From Hamadaea sp. (lineage in GTDB: Bacteria > Actinomycetota > Actinomycetes > Mycobacteriales > Micromonosporaceae), in NCBI RefSeq assembly GCF_013362815.1, contig NZ_JABFVK010000064.1, positions 1 through 60,647 of the forward strand: a DNA stretch of 60,647 bases, given 5' to 3'. The position numbers and the translations under genes were made by a program. Positions 25,020-34,286 of this stretch are shown here, piece after piece; the first letter of the stretch is position 1, and the number at the start of each line of letters is the position of its first letter. The notes under the pieces were generated by a model. That model made no database searches and was not told the origin of the DNA. It saw only the letters and a list, made by a program, of their open reading frames with translations.

Positions 25020-26108
25020 ATGAACAAGCGCATCCTTATCTCCGGCGCCAGCATCGCCGGACTGACCCTGGCGCACCGGCTCGCGCGGCAGGGTTTCCAG
25101 CCCACCGTCGTCGAACGGGCCGACCGGCTCCGCACAGGTGGCAACGGCGTCGACGTGCGCGACCAGGCCGTCGAGGTCGTCGAGCAGATGGGCCTGCTGC
25201 CGCAGATTCGGGCGGCCGCCGCCGACGTGCACGGCATGAAGTTCGTCGACGCCGACGACCGGGCATTGGCTCGCATCGACATCCGAGACCCGGAGAGCAT
25301 CGAGATCATGCGCGGCGATCTGGTGGCCCTACTGCGCGGCGTGACCGACGTCGAGTACGTCTTCGGCGATTGGTTGACGGCCCTCCACCAAGACGAAAAC
25401 GGGGTGACCGTCGACTTCGCCCAAGGTGGATCCCGCCGATTCGACCTGGTCGTCGGGGCCGACGGCCTGCACTCGGCCACCCGTCGACTCGCCTTCGGCC
25501 CGGAGAAGAATTACCTCGTCTTCAAGGACCACTACTTCGCCTTCGCGAACGCCGATTCCACGCTCGGCGAGAACCGGTGGGTCACCATGTTCAACACCCC
25601 GGGCAAGATGGCCGGGCTCTACCGGTCCGGCAACCATTCGCAGGCCAAGGCGTACTTCGTGTTCCGGTCGCGGCCGCTCTCGTTCGACCACCGTGACCTC
25701 ACCGAACACAAACGCCTGATACGCGACGCGTTCGGCGACTCGGCCTGGCGCGTACCGGAGTTGCTCGACGCGGCTCTCGAAGATCCGGAGTTCTACTTCG
25801 ACGCGCTCAGCCAGGTGAAGATGCCGTCGTGGTCGGCCGGGCGGGTCGCGCTGACCGGCGACGCCGCCTGGTGCGCCTCACCCGCATCAGGCGCCGGCGC
25901 CGAACTCGCGCTCGTCGGGGCGTACAAGCTGGCCGAGGAACTGGCCGCCGCGGACGGCGACCATCGGATCGCCTTCCCCCGCTATCACGCGACACATCGG
26001 GGCCTGGTCGCGAAGAAGCAGCGCATCGGGGTGAACGTGCGGATCATGGTGCCCCGAACCGAGGGCGGGCGACGCGTACGCGATTTCGCCGCCCGCCTCC
26101 GGTCCTAG
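25020..26108 (+). CDS. FAD-dependent monooxygenase (PHBH/TetX-like)
   Basis: A 362-aa flavoprotein. The N-terminal dinucleotide-binding motif is ILISGASIAGLTLAHRLARQG; the middle DG motif is LVVGADGLHSATRR; the FAD ribityl motif GDAA lies in VALTGDAAWCASPASGAGA. The size and order fit class A aromatic hydroxylases and antibiotic-modifying enzymes such as TetX; it is too short for Rox-type rifampin monooxygenase. A strong GAGGAGGAG precedes the ATG. The divergent TetR gene and shared promoter suggest induction by the substrate, possibly a xenobiotic or antibiotic. It converges with the esterase gene at a 4-bp gap. Confidence 0.88.
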   Translation: MNKRILISGASIAGLTLAHRLARQGFQPTVVERADRLRTGGNGVDVRDQAVEVVEQMGLLPQIRAAAADVHGMKFVDADDRALARIDIRDPESIEIMRGDLVALLRGVTDVEYVFGDWLTALHQDENGVTVDFAQGGSRRFDLVVGADGLHSATRRLAFGPEKNYLVFKDHYFAFANADSTLGENRWVTMFNTPGKMAGLYRSGNHSQAKAYFVFRSRPLSFDHRDLTEHKRLIRDAFGDSAWRVPELLDAALEDPEFYFDALSQVKMPSWSAGRVALTGDAAWCASPASGAGAELALVGAYKLAEELAAADGDHRIAFPRYHATHRGLVAKKQRIGVNVRIMVPRTEGGRRVRDFAARLRS

Positions 26109-26112
26109 GCGA

Positions 26113-27744
26113 CTATGGACTCGTGCAGCTGACCGCCGGGGCCGACGGGCTGCCGTTGGCCAGGAAGCCGAACGTCGTCGACGCGCTCGCGCCGAGGTTT
26201 CCGTTGTACGACATGTTCTTCACGGTCACGGCCGAGCCGCTCACCGTGAGGGTGCCGCCCCAGAGCTGGGTGATGGTCTGGCCGGACGACAGGGTCCAGC
26301 CGGCCGTCCACCCGGTGATCGCCGAGGCTCCGGCGGTGATCGTCACCTCACCCTGGAACCCGCCCGGCCAGGAGTTGACCGTTCGGTACGCCGCCGCGCA
26401 AGCCCCGGTCGGTGGCGGGGACGACGGCGGAGGCGATGAAGGTGGCGGCGACGAGGGCGGAGGAGAAGACGGCGGCGGCGACGACGGGTTGTCGCTCAGC
26501 ACCGGAGTCGTCCAATCCCGCCAGTCCGTCAGGTTCCCCGCCTTCAGGCTGGAGATCCGGAACGTTCCGGCGGCACTGCCCGTCTTCAGCAGGTACTTCT
26601 GGAGGTTCTGCTGCAACGGCGTACGCCACTCCGACCGCACGGCACAGTGCGTACCGTCCTGAATGTCGGACCAGTAGGTGATGTTGTCGCCCGCGCCGAG
26701 GGCCTTGTAGACCTCCGCGCCGGCGAGGGCGGCGACGCTGCCCGAGCGGGCGGCGAGCCAGTCGATGCGGGGGTTCTCCATGAGGAACAGCCCCCGTGGC
26801 GCGACCATCGCCACCATCTCGTGGGTGTCGACCGGCAGCCCGGTGGGGTTGCCGGTGTACGAGCCGAACGCGTCGCCGAGCCACGGCTGTTCGGAGTATG
26901 CGCTGCTCAGCGGCTGGGCACCGGACTCGCCCGGGATGCCGCGGAAGATGGGTGCTCCCCCGCTGCCGGACTCGATCGGCATGGTCAGCGCGATCCGCTG
27001 GTCGAACGCGCCGATGACGAACGCGCCCTTGCCGTAGCGGGAGCAGCCGGTGACACCGAGCCCGTCGGCCCGCAGCACCGTGCCGCCCGACTGTTCGATG
27101 ACGTCGATGATCCGGCTGACGCCCCAAGCCCAGGCCATGAGGATGCCGGTGCTGCTGGTCGCGCCGTAGATGCTGTAGAACGCGCCTTGCTTGTTGTTTC
27201 GGGCAGTGCCCTCCTTGCCGACGGCGAGCGGGTCGTAGTTGATGATCGCGACGCCACTGTTCTGGATGGTCGCCGTGTCCGCGCCGAGTCCGCCCACCAC
27301 GATGACGGCCGGATACGGCGCGGTGCCGGTGCTCGGCACGCTGACGCTCGCCGAGAAGCTCGAGCTGCGGCCGTTGTCGCTGACGTTGACCGTGATGCTC
27401 GTACGCGACACCGTGCCGCTGACGCTCGCCGGCTTCGGTGGTTTCGTGCCGTAGACGGTCGCTTCGGCTTGCTTCTTGATCTCCTCGCGACGGCAGCGCC
27501 AGTCGGACTTCGACGTGATCCGCGTACCGTCGATCTTCTTGAACGGATCGGGCAACTTGCTGGTGGACGGCGTGGAGCCGGGCAGGGAAACCGCGCAGTC
27601 TGCTCCTTCGTCCTCGACCACGGCGGCAAGGTCGACGGAGGGCGCGGCGTTGGCGACGACGGCGGCCGCTCCCGCGATGAGCGCGACGACCGCCAGGGCG
27701 AGGACGGTCGACCGCACGCTGGAACGGCCCGGGACATGATTCAC
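26113..27744 (-). CDS. Secreted CE15 glucuronoyl esterase with CBM2
   Basis: A 543-aa exported plant-cell-wall enzyme. A Sec signal peptide (TVLALAVVALIAGAAAVVANA) leads into the CE15 domain, whose Ser nucleophile is in GVTGCSRYGKGA, with the downstream acidic patch IESGSGGAP and the His in DGTHCA. A linker of five SSPPP-type repeats joins a C-terminal family 2 carbohydrate-binding module with the bracketing cysteines ACAAAYR and AVSCTSP. The enzyme cleaves ester bonds between lignin and glucuronoxylan. It starts at GTG 27744 with GGGGAGG 5 nt upstream. A GAAACTTTC dyad lies about 80 bp upstream. Confidence 0.9.
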   Translation of the reverse strand: MNHVPGRSSVRSTVLALAVVALIAGAAAVVANAAPSVDLAAVVEDEGADCAVSLPGSTPSTSKLPDPFKKIDGTRITSKSDWRCRREEIKKQAEATVYGTKPPKPASVSGTVSRTSITVNVSDNGRSSSFSASVSVPSTGTAPYPAVIVVGGLGADTATIQNSGVAIINYDPLAVGKEGTARNNKQGAFYSIYGATSSTGILMAWAWGVSRIIDVIEQSGGTVLRADGLGVTGCSRYGKGAFVIGAFDQRIALTMPIESGSGGAPIFRGIPGESGAQPLSSAYSEQPWLGDAFGSYTGNPTGLPVDTHEMVAMVAPRGLFLMENPRIDWLAARSGSVAALAGAEVYKALGAGDNITYWSDIQDGTHCAVRSEWRTPLQQNLQKYLLKTGSAAGTFRISSLKAGNLTDWRDWTTPVLSDNPSSPPPSSPPPSSPPPSSPPPSSPPPTGACAAAYRTVNSWPGGFQGEVTITAGASAITGWTAGWTLSSGQTITQLWGGTLTVSGSAVTVKNMSYNGNLGASASTTFGFLANGSPSAPAVSCTSP

Positions 27745-27824
27745 TCGAACCTCCCCGATAGATGATCACAAATGATCGGGCAGAACCAGGGTCGGCCGGG
27801 GAGGCGCACCACGTCAAGGTTTTT

Positions 27825-27843
27825 TCGGAAACTTTCGGAGCTT
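27825..27843 (-). promoter_or_regulatory. Possible LacI-type xylan operator upstream of the CE15 gene
   Basis: The sequence contains the 9-bp dyad GAAACTTTC inside TCGGAAACTTTCGGAGCTT. It resembles CGAAA-S-TTTCG sites of actinomycete xylan-regulon repressors. A close copy with one extra base (TCGGAAGACTTTCGGAGCT) lies at 27892-27910 inside the thioesterase gene end. Confidence 0.35.
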
Positions 27844-27884
27844 GGCCCGCAACATCAACTCAACTAAGCAGGTAGATAGCCCAA

Positions 27885-28325
27885 TCAGCTGTCGGAAGAC
27901 TTTCGGAGCTCCCGAGACTTCCCTCGGAACTCGGCAACGACCTCGTCGTCACAGCTGACGGTCACGTCGTAGATGCCGCTGCGGCCGTAGCGGGTGCGCT
28001 CGGCGGCGACGGCGGTCAGCACCTCGCCGAGCCGGGCGGCCCGGACGAACACGATGTCGCACGACTGCGCCACCGTCGCGGTGCCGTAGGTGTTGCAGGC
28101 GAAGGCGAAAGCGGTGTCCGCCAGCAGGAAGACGAAACCGCCGTGACAGATGTCGTGCCCGTTGATCATGTCCGGGGTCACCGTCATCCGGGCGGTCGCC
28201 CGGCCCGGTGCCACATCCTCGACGGTCACCCCGGCGTGCTGCGACGCCCGGTCTCCGGCGTACATCGCCTCGGCGGAACGCCGGGCCAGCTCAAGCGCGT
28301 CGTTCTGCTCGGTCACGGTGATCAC
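27885..28325 (-). CDS. PaaI-type hotdog thioesterase
   Basis: About 146 aa. The hotdog-fold signature INGHDICHGGFVFLLADTAFAFACN carries the catalytic HGG-x-D pattern of hydroxyphenylacetyl-CoA thioesterase PaaI. The C-terminal strand GIYDVTVSCDDEVVAEFRG is typical. It removes CoA from aryl-acetyl thioesters, but no phenylacetate genes are nearby. GTG 28325 is chosen because a G-rich ribosome site lies 7 nt upstream; GTG 28316 is an alternative and the frame is open to 28367. Confidence 0.85.
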   Translation of the reverse strand: MITVTEQNDALELARRSAEAMYAGDRASQHAGVTVEDVAPGRATARMTVTPDMINGHDICHGGFVFLLADTAFAFACNTYGTATVAQSCDIVFVRAARLGEVLTAVAAERTRYGRSGIYDVTVSCDDEVVAEFRGKSRELRKSSDS

Positions 28326-28452
28326 GGTACCGCCCCCCGATGATGCACTCGGTGGTACGTCATGCACGCCACCGCCGCCCGGTGAGGTACCTGGCGTACC
28401 ACCGACGCCGCCGCCCCACGACGCGAAGCGGCAAGCGCCCCGCGAGCAAATG

Positions 28453-30198
28453 TCAGTCGCGGCGGGACGGCTCGGCCGAAGCCGGGATCGGCGTGAGCGG
28501 CTGCGCGCCCAGTTCGTCGATCAGCTCGCTCTCCCGGGTCACCAGGTCTGTCGCCGGCGGCGTACGCGGCTTGACGAGGGAGGCCAGCGCGCCGAGGACG
28601 CCCATCACGATGGCGAGCCAGAAGACGACGACCAGCCCGTCGTGGAAGGGCCCGGCAATGAGGTTCGGGAAGAACTGGCGATCGGTCAGCGTCGCCGCGT
28701 TCGCCGCCGGAAGCTGGCCGAGGATCTGCGGTCCCAGCAGCTCCTGGATCGGGTTGTAGCCGAGGAACGCCGCGAACAGCGTGCCCACCGGCGGCAACGA
28801 CGCGATCGTGTGCGCCGCCTCGGGCGGTACGCCCTGCGCGGTCAGCCCGGAGTCCAGAGTGGACGGCAGCGATCCGGCCAGCCCGGCGACCATCAGCGAG
28901 AAGAACACGCCGATGGACAGCACCATGCCGGCGTTCTGGAAGGTCGCCCGCATGCCGGAGGCGACTCCGCGCAGGTGGGCGGGGACGCTGGACATGATGA
29001 GCGCCGTGTTCGGGGCGGAGAAGAGCCCGCCGCCGAAGCCGTTGAGGAACACGAGCGCGGCGAACACGCCGTAGTGGAAGTTCGTCGGGACGAGCAGCAG
29101 TGCGGCGAACGACACCGACATCAGCAGCAGGCCGCCGGCCGCGAACGGACGCGGTCCGAAGCGATCGGACAGGTAGCCCGACAGCGGTCCGGCGGCGAGG
29201 AAGCCGACCGTCAGCGGCAGCAGGTAGATGCCCGCCCACAACGGGGTCTGCTCGTAGTCGTAGCCGTGCAGCGGCAGCCAGATCCCCTGCAACCAGATGA
29301 TCAGCATGAACTGGAGTCCACCGCGGGCGATCGAGCCGAGCAGGCTCGCCGCGTTGCCCCCGGTGAACGCCGGGATGCGGAACAACCGGAGCGGGAACAT
29401 CGGCTCGGCGACCTTGGACTCGATGATGCCGAACGCCACCAGCAGCAGCGCCCCGCCGGCCAGCCCGGCGATGATCCACGGGTTCGTCCAGCCCATCGAG
29501 TGGCCCCCGTACGGCTGGATGCCGTAGGTGATCGCGGCCAGCACCGCGGTGAGACCGGCGGCGAAGGTGAGGTTGCCCCACCAGTCGATCTTCCCCGGCC
29601 GGCGTACGCCGTTGTCCCGCAACGACTTGTACGCCCACACCGTCCCGAGTACGCCGATCGGCACGTTCACCCAGAAGATCGAGCGCCAGTTCCACTCGGC
29701 CAGTACGCCGCCGAGCACGAGCCCGATGAACGACCCGGCGATGGCCGCGACGATGTTGATGCCCAACGCCATCCCCCGCTGGGCCGCCGGGAACGCGTCG
29801 GTGATGATCGCCGCCGAGTTGGCCATGAGCATCGCGCCGCCGATCGCCTGCACGACCCGCCAGCCGATCAGCCACAGAGCGCCTTTGCCGCCGGTGAACG
29901 GGTCCAGCGAGAGGATCACCGAAGTGGCGGCGAAGATCGCGAAGCCCAGGTTGTAGATGCGTACGCGGCCGTAGATGTCGCCCAGCCGGCCCAGGGTCAC
30001 CACCAGCACCGCCGTGACGAGCATGTAGCCCATCAGCATCCAGAGCAGGTAACTCACGTTGCCCGGGAGCAGCGGGTTCAGGCCGACGCCGTTGAAGATG
30101 GCCGGGAGCGAGATGAGCACGATCGAGGAGTTGATCGTGGCGATGAGCATGCCGAGGGTCGTGTTCGACAACGCGACCCACTTGTACCTGTCAGTCAT
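28453..30198 (-). CDS. MFS drug exporter, DHA2/EmrB-QacA type
   Basis: A 581-aa transporter with about 14 hydrophobic helices. Motif A is [16 protein letters not shown] (about residues 68-83), motif C-like glycines lie in [19 protein letters not shown], and a second motif A copy is [10 protein letters not shown]. It is a proton-driven multidrug or metabolite exporter. Its ATG overlaps the stop of the MarR gene by 4 bp, so the repressor and exporter form one unit controlled by the operator at 30679-30694. Confidence 0.9.
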   Translation of the reverse strand: MTDRYKWVALSNTTLGMLIATINSSIVLISLPAIFNGVGLNPLLPGNVSYLLWMLMGYMLVTAVLVVTLGRLGDIYGRVRIYNLGFAIFAATSVILSLDPFTGGKGALWLIGWRVVQAIGGAMLMANSAAIITDAFPAAQRGMALGINIVAAIAGSFIGLVLGGVLAEWNWRSIFWVNVPIGVLGTVWAYKSLRDNGVRRPGKIDWWGNLTFAAGLTAVLAAITYGIQPYGGHSMGWTNPWIIAGLAGGALLLVAFGIIESKVAEPMFPLRLFRIPAFTGGNAASLLGSIARGGLQFMLIIWLQGIWLPLHGYDYEQTPLWAGIYLLPLTVGFLAAGPLSGYLSDRFGPRPFAAGGLLLMSVSFAALLLVPTNFHYGVFAALVFLNGFGGGLFSAPNTALIMSSVPAHLRGVASGMRATFQNAGMVLSIGVFFSLMVAGLAGSLPSTLDSGLTAQGVPPEAAHTIASLPPVGTLFAAFLGYNPIQELLGPQILGQLPAANAATLTDRQFFPNLIAGPFHDGLVVVFWLAIVMGVLGALASLVKPRTPPATDLVTRESELIDELGAQPLTPIPASAEPSRRD

Positions 30199-30662
30199 GA
30201 AGCCTTGCTCTCAGGAGAGGTGACGAGATCGGCTAGGGCGTTCAGTGCCGGGAGGGCGGCCGAGATCGCGGCGGCGTCGCGCGGGTCGAGCTGGGCCAGG
30301 AGGGCGGCGACTTTGCCGCTGCGGACGGTGCGGTGATGCCTCAGCAGCTCGCGTCCGACCGAGGTGATCTCCACCAGCACCACTCGGCGGTCGCCGGGAT
30401 CGGCCGTACGCACGGCGAGCGAGTCCCGTTCCAGCTTCGACACGATCTGCGTCATCCCGGGTTGCGTGACGCCTTCGATCCCGGCCAGCTCGGTGAGCCG
30501 GCACGGGCCCTCGCGGTCGAGGGTGGCCAGCGTCGACGCGACGGACAGGCTGAGGCCGGACGGGCTGAGCCGGCGCAACGCGGTGAACACCCGCACGACG
30601 GTCGTACTCACATCCAGGTCCGCAGAGTCAGCCGGGCCGCCCGAAACACGAGTGGACCGCAT
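30195..30662 (-). CDS. MarR family regulator
   Basis: A 155-aa winged-helix protein. The recognition region is [21 protein letters not shown] and the wing is [20 protein letters not shown], as in MarR. It would repress itself and the MFS exporter translated from the overlapping next gene; ligand release is expected. A GAACTT-N4-AAGTTC dyad lies 17 bp upstream of its ATG inside the end of the MMPL gene. Confidence 0.9.
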   Translation of the reverse strand: MRSTRVSGGPADSADLDVSTTVVRVFTALRRLSPSGLSLSVASTLATLDREGPCRLTELAGIEGVTQPGMTQIVSKLERDSLAVRTADPGDRRVVLVEITSVGRELLRHHRTVRSGKVAALLAQLDPRDAAAISAALPALNALADLVTSPESKAS

Positions 30663-30674
30663 GCCGCATTTCTA

Positions 30675-32858
30675 TCACGAACTTATAGAAGTTCCTAATG
30701 CATCCCGCGTACGCCGTCGCTCCAGGTACCGTCCCGGCCATTGGGCGGCGGTACCGATGACGGACAACAGAGCCGGGGCGAGCAGCGAGCGTACGACGAA
30801 GGCATCGATCAGAATCCCCGCGGACAGCGCGAAAGCCAGCTCGCGGAAGGGTCGCAGGGGCACGAGCGCCAGCAGCCCGAAGCTGATCGCGAGGGTGAAG
30901 GCCGCGGTGCGGATGGCCCGGGCCGACTCCGGCAGCGTGATCGCGAGCGCCTCGCGGAGTGGCCGTCGGCGGGCTTCGCGCCAGGCGGGACCGACGCCGA
31001 AGATGTTGTAGTCCGAGCCGAGCGCGACCAGCAGCACCGCCGCCGCGAACGGCACGTAGAACGTGATGCCGTCGTTGCCGAGCCAGTCCTCGAACACCCT
31101 GGTCGTGAGCCCGAGCGTGGCCAGGATGGCCAGCACGCTGCACGCCAGCAGAGCCAGCGGAGCCGCGAGCGCGCGCAGATAGAGCGCGAGGAACAGCAGA
31201 TTGGCGGCCAGCGCTGCGAGTGCGATGCGGCCGAGATCGTTCACCGTCTGGTCGACGATCACATCCGCCACCGCGGTGTCGCCGCCCAGGCTGAGCTGAG
31301 CGCCGCCCAACCCGGCTCGATCCGCCAGGCCGGGCAGATCCGCCTGTAGCCGCGTCAACGTCTGCACTGCCCGCCCGCCGAGCGGCTCGTCCGACAACAC
31401 CACGAGGTATCTGGCCGCGCTGCCGTCCTTCGCCTCGAACAGCGGGCGCACCTGGGGAATCAGCCGGTCGTCCGGGCCGACCACCGCCGCGACCCCAGGC
31501 TCGCGGGCCAGCGCGTCGCGCAGCCGGGCCAGCTCCGCGCTCTTGCCCGCAACCCCCGCGCCCTCCACCAGCACCTCGGTCGGCGAGAGGATGCCCTTCG
31601 CGAATCCCGCCTCGGCCTGGTCCGCCGCCTGCCGCGCCGGGTGGCTCGCGGGCAATGCCTCCACAAACGACACTCCGAGCGTCATGTGCCGCACCGGCAA
31701 CGCCGCCCAGGCCAGCCCGCCGACGCACGCCACGAGCATGACGAACGAGAATCCCGGCCAGGTCAGCACCCGGGCCCACCAGCCGCGCGGTTCGCGTACC
31801 GGGGCCGGTCTCCGCATTCGCGTCGGCAGGACCAGACGTCCGAGAATCGCCAGCAAAGCGGGCACCAGGGTCACCGCCACGACCATGCCGATCGCCACGG
31901 CCACGGCGAGCCCCGGTCCGAACGCCCGGAAGGTGGGCGATCCGGCGACGATCAACGCGCCGGTGCCGGCCGCGGCGGTCGCTCCGGCCGTCATGATGAT
32001 CGGCGAGAAACGCGCCGTCGCCAGGCGTGCGGCCGGCAGCCGGTCCAGGCCTTCTTCCAGGTGTACGCGTAAAGCCGAAACGTAGAACACCACATAGTCG
32101 GTGACCACCCCGAGCAGCAACGCGACCAGCAACGGCTGAGTCTCCTGCGGAACCGCGACGTCGAACCGCTCCGCGAGCGCGCCGCCGACGCGCAGCGTGA
32201 TCACGATGGCCACCCCCGCCACGGCCAGCGCCAGGACCGGCGCTACCAGGGAACGGAAAGCGAACGCCACGATGAGGAACACGGCCGCGACGGTCGCCAC
32301 TTCGAGCCAGGTCAACGAGGACAAGACAATGCGGCCCTGCTCCACCCGGGCCGGAACCGAGCCGGTGACGCCGACGACGTGATCCTGCGGCCCGTAGTAC
32401 TTCGCCACGAACTGGTTCGCCGCCTCGGTCTGCTCGGCGAGGTTCACGTCCGGCCGGGTGAAAAGGTACGTGATGATCGTGGTCCCGTCCTCCTGGGAAC
32501 CGGGAAGCAGCTTCTTCTCGTTGGAGATCGGCACCGCCGCGAGAATCGGCTGCACATCGGCGTACTGGCCGGTTGTCACCGCCCGCGCCCGCTCCACCGC
32601 CTTCGCCTGCACGTCGAGCGGCAACCCCTCCGGATCGCGTTGTACCACCGCGACCCGGCTCAGCAGCGGAAACCCGAACTTGTCGTAGGAGCGCAGTTCG
32701 CTCTGCACGGCCGGGTTGCCGGCCGACACGAGCTGGCTCAGATCCTCACCGCCCTGACCGACCGCGGGCAGGAATCGCACCGCTGCGATGGCCGCCACCA
32801 CCCAGAACGCCACGACGACCCAGCGCAGGCCGACCACCACCCAGGCGTAGATCTTCAT
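30675..32858 (-). CDS. MMPL/RND family transporter
   Basis: A 727-aa membrane protein made of two similar halves. Each has a first helix, a large extracytoplasmic domain and five grouped helices. The proton-relay Asp-Tyr pairs are VVTDYVVFY and ALGSDYNIFG. The shape equals mycobacterial MmpL and actinobacterial MMPL exporters of lipids or siderophores. The ATG at 32858 has GGGGAG 4 nt upstream and is preferred to GTG 32870. The 3' end carries the putative operator of the downstream MarR-MFS unit, which starts 12 bp later. No cargo can be assigned. Confidence 0.85.
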   Translation of the reverse strand: MKIYAWVVVGLRWVVVAFWVVAAIAAVRFLPAVGQGGEDLSQLVSAGNPAVQSELRSYDKFGFPLLSRVAVVQRDPEGLPLDVQAKAVERARAVTTGQYADVQPILAAVPISNEKKLLPGSQEDGTTIITYLFTRPDVNLAEQTEAANQFVAKYYGPQDHVVGVTGSVPARVEQGRIVLSSLTWLEVATVAAVFLIVAFAFRSLVAPVLALAVAGVAIVITLRVGGALAERFDVAVPQETQPLLVALLLGVVTDYVVFYVSALRVHLEEGLDRLPAARLATARFSPIIMTAGATAAAGTGALIVAGSPTFRAFGPGLAVAVAIGMVVAVTLVPALLAILGRLVLPTRMRRPAPVREPRGWWARVLTWPGFSFVMLVACVGGLAWAALPVRHMTLGVSFVEALPASHPARQAADQAEAGFAKGILSPTEVLVEGAGVAGKSAELARLRDALAREPGVAAVVGPDDRLIPQVRPLFEAKDGSAARYLVVLSDEPLGGRAVQTLTRLQADLPGLADRAGLGGAQLSLGGDTAVADVIVDQTVNDLGRIALAALAANLLFLALYLRALAAPLALLACSVLAILATLGLTTRVFEDWLGNDGITFYVPFAAAVLLVALGSDYNIFGVGPAWREARRRPLREALAITLPESARAIRTAAFTLAISFGLLALVPLRPFRELAFALSAGILIDAFVVRSLLAPALLSVIGTAAQWPGRYLERRRTRDALGTSISS
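30679..30694 (-). promoter_or_regulatory. MarR-type operator dyad
   Basis: GAACTT-ATAG-AAGTTC is a perfect 6-bp dyad with a 4-nt centre. It overlaps the last codons of the MMPL gene and the region where the MarR promoter must lie. Confidence 0.55.
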
Positions 32859-32947
32859 AGCGCTCCCCACCGCTCCCCAGCCGCTCGGTCCCGTTCCGCT
32901 GTGCGCGGCGCGTACCCGCCCGGCAACGGTCGGAAACCGACGCCCTT

Positions 32948-32953
32948 TACATT
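32948..32953 (+). promoter_or_regulatory. Leaderless -10 element TACATT
   Basis: TACATT ends 6 nt before ATG 32960. The intervening GGAGCG is too close to the ATG to act as a ribosome site. Confidence 0.45.
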
Positions 32954-32959
32954 GGAGCG

Positions 32960-33562
32960 ATGCAGCGGACGCCGCCCGAGGAACTGATCGCCGAGGCCGC
33001 CCAGAACCCGGGAGGCTACGTCTACGAGATCGACGGAGACCTGATCGGCGATCCGGACGGCTACATCCCCCCGGAGGCGATCCGGGGCGCGTGGGAGGTC
33101 GGCCCGGACGGCGTCCTGACCGGCGCGTACGAGCCGAACGAGAAGTACGGGCCGCCGCAGGACGACCTCACGTACCTCACCGAGGCGGATCACTGGCTCG
33201 ACTGGCTGGGCGACGATCCGGCCGCCGGCGTACGCGAGTCGGTCCTGGAAGTGTTGCAGGCTCAGGTGCCCGAGGCGTCGCTGCGCTGGCTGAAGATCGT
33301 CGCCGAGCCGCGCTTCCTGACCGCCGGGCGGCCGGACCCGGACGATCCGGACAAGCTGATCGTCACGCGCGCGGCCCTCGCTGCCTCGTTCGCCTTAGGC
33401 GTGGACTCGCCCGGCGACCGCTACGAAATCCTCTGGGGCGTCTACAGCTTGGCCGTCGTCGGGCTCGACGAACCCGAAGGCCGGAGCCGCGTGTGGTTCG
33501 ACCTGTGGACCGACCTCGACGAGGCCGAAGAGCAGCTGCCGGAACGCATCAGCAGTTTCTGA
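32960..33562 (+). CDS. Uncharacterised acidic protein
   Basis: A 200-aa soluble, acidic protein that I do not recognise. The N-terminal part (GGYVYEIDGDLIGDPDGYIP, AIRGAWEVGPDGVLTGAYEPN) looks like a small beta domain seen at the N-terminus of some actinobacterial hypothetical proteins. The C-terminal part is mixed helix and strand. No signal peptide, membrane helix or catalytic motif is evident. Codon use matches its neighbours. Its 3' end overlaps the DUF4291 gene by 14 bp in convergent orientation. Confidence 0.6.
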   Translation: MQRTPPEELIAEAAQNPGGYVYEIDGDLIGDPDGYIPPEAIRGAWEVGPDGVLTGAYEPNEKYGPPQDDLTYLTEADHWLDWLGDDPAAGVRESVLEVLQAQVPEASLRWLKIVAEPRFLTAGRPDPDDPDKLIVTRAALAASFALGVDSPGDRYEILWGVYSLAVVGLDEPEGRSRVWFDLWTDLDEAEEQLPERISSF

Positions 33563-34133
33563 CCTCCCCGCCTGGAGAATAGGGGCGTTCGGCGGGAAGC
33601 ATGACCTGGGCGGCGTCGAGGTCGCCGCCGCGGATCATCGCGCGGATCGCCTGGCACTGCGTCGTGACGTCCTCGATGCTGACGATCCACTCCTCGGTGT
33701 AGCGGCGTACGGCGTCGCCGGACAGGCCCACCTGGATCGCCCGGTGCGGAAGGGGCCGTAGACGGATGTCGCGTTCCGGATCCCACTGGATGCGTACCGG
33801 GGCTCGCAATGAGCGCTTCCAGTCGTCGCGGTCGCGGTGAATGCCGGGCTCGTAGCTGCTCAGCGCGCTGTTCGCGAGGGCCCAGTCGAACCCGTCGCGG
33901 CGGATCCGGGCGGCGAGCACACGTTCCTGGCCAGGCTTGTCGCCCCAGCCGCAGCGATACATCATCCAGAGGAAAGAAGGCTTGATCCAGGTCATTCGGT
34001 CTCGTTTGAAGCCCGGCCCGAACCGCCCGGTGCGGGCGGCGGGCTCGGCGATCGCCGGGGAGTAGGCCTGGTAGACGGTGATCGTCTCGTCGTCGTGAAG
34101 CGCCCGGATCTGCCGGGCGGGAATCTCGTTCAT
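33549..34133 (-). CDS. DUF4291 family protein
   Basis: A 194-aa protein with the family's conserved blocks: IRALHDDETITVYQAYSPAI, GFKRDRMTWIKPSFLWMMYR, ERVLAARIRRDGFDWAL and IQWDPERDIRLRPLPHRAIQ. DUF4291 is widespread; its biochemical role is unknown and an RNA-ligase-like or nucleotidyl role has not been shown to my knowledge. The ATG at 34133 is the conserved start; upstream extension to 34277 is weakly conserved in composition and was not used. Confidence 0.85.
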   Translation of the reverse strand: MNEIPARQIRALHDDETITVYQAYSPAIAEPAARTGRFGPGFKRDRMTWIKPSFLWMMYRCGWGDKPGQERVLAARIRRDGFDWALANSALSSYEPGIHRDRDDWKRSLRAPVRIQWDPERDIRLRPLPHRAIQVGLSGDAVRRYTEEWIVSIEDVTTQCQAIRAMIRGGDLDAAQVMLPAERPYSPGGEVRNC

Positions 34134-34286
34134 CTCGGTGCCCAAGGTATCGATGGGAAAATCGGTTGAGCCTTCGAGTTTCGGCGGGATAGCATCCTCC
34201 GCCGCATTCGAGGCGAACCCCTCGCAGCGTACGCACGCTGAACTGAGGACGGGCGTGACTGTCGGCTGAATCATCACTGCGAGGGG

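Noticed and set aside
25020-26108. Rifampin monooxygenase (Rox) paired with HelR
   Set aside because: The protein is about 100 residues shorter than Rox, and the genes are 8 kb apart.
26392-26500. GC-rich direct repeats in the esterase gene as a novel repeat
   Set aside because: They encode an ordinary Ser/Pro linker between the CE15 domain and CBM2.
28150-30336. Long plus-strand frame antisense to the MFS exporter and thioesterase
   Set aside because: Low-complexity Arg/Glu/Gln-rich shadow of the transporter frame.
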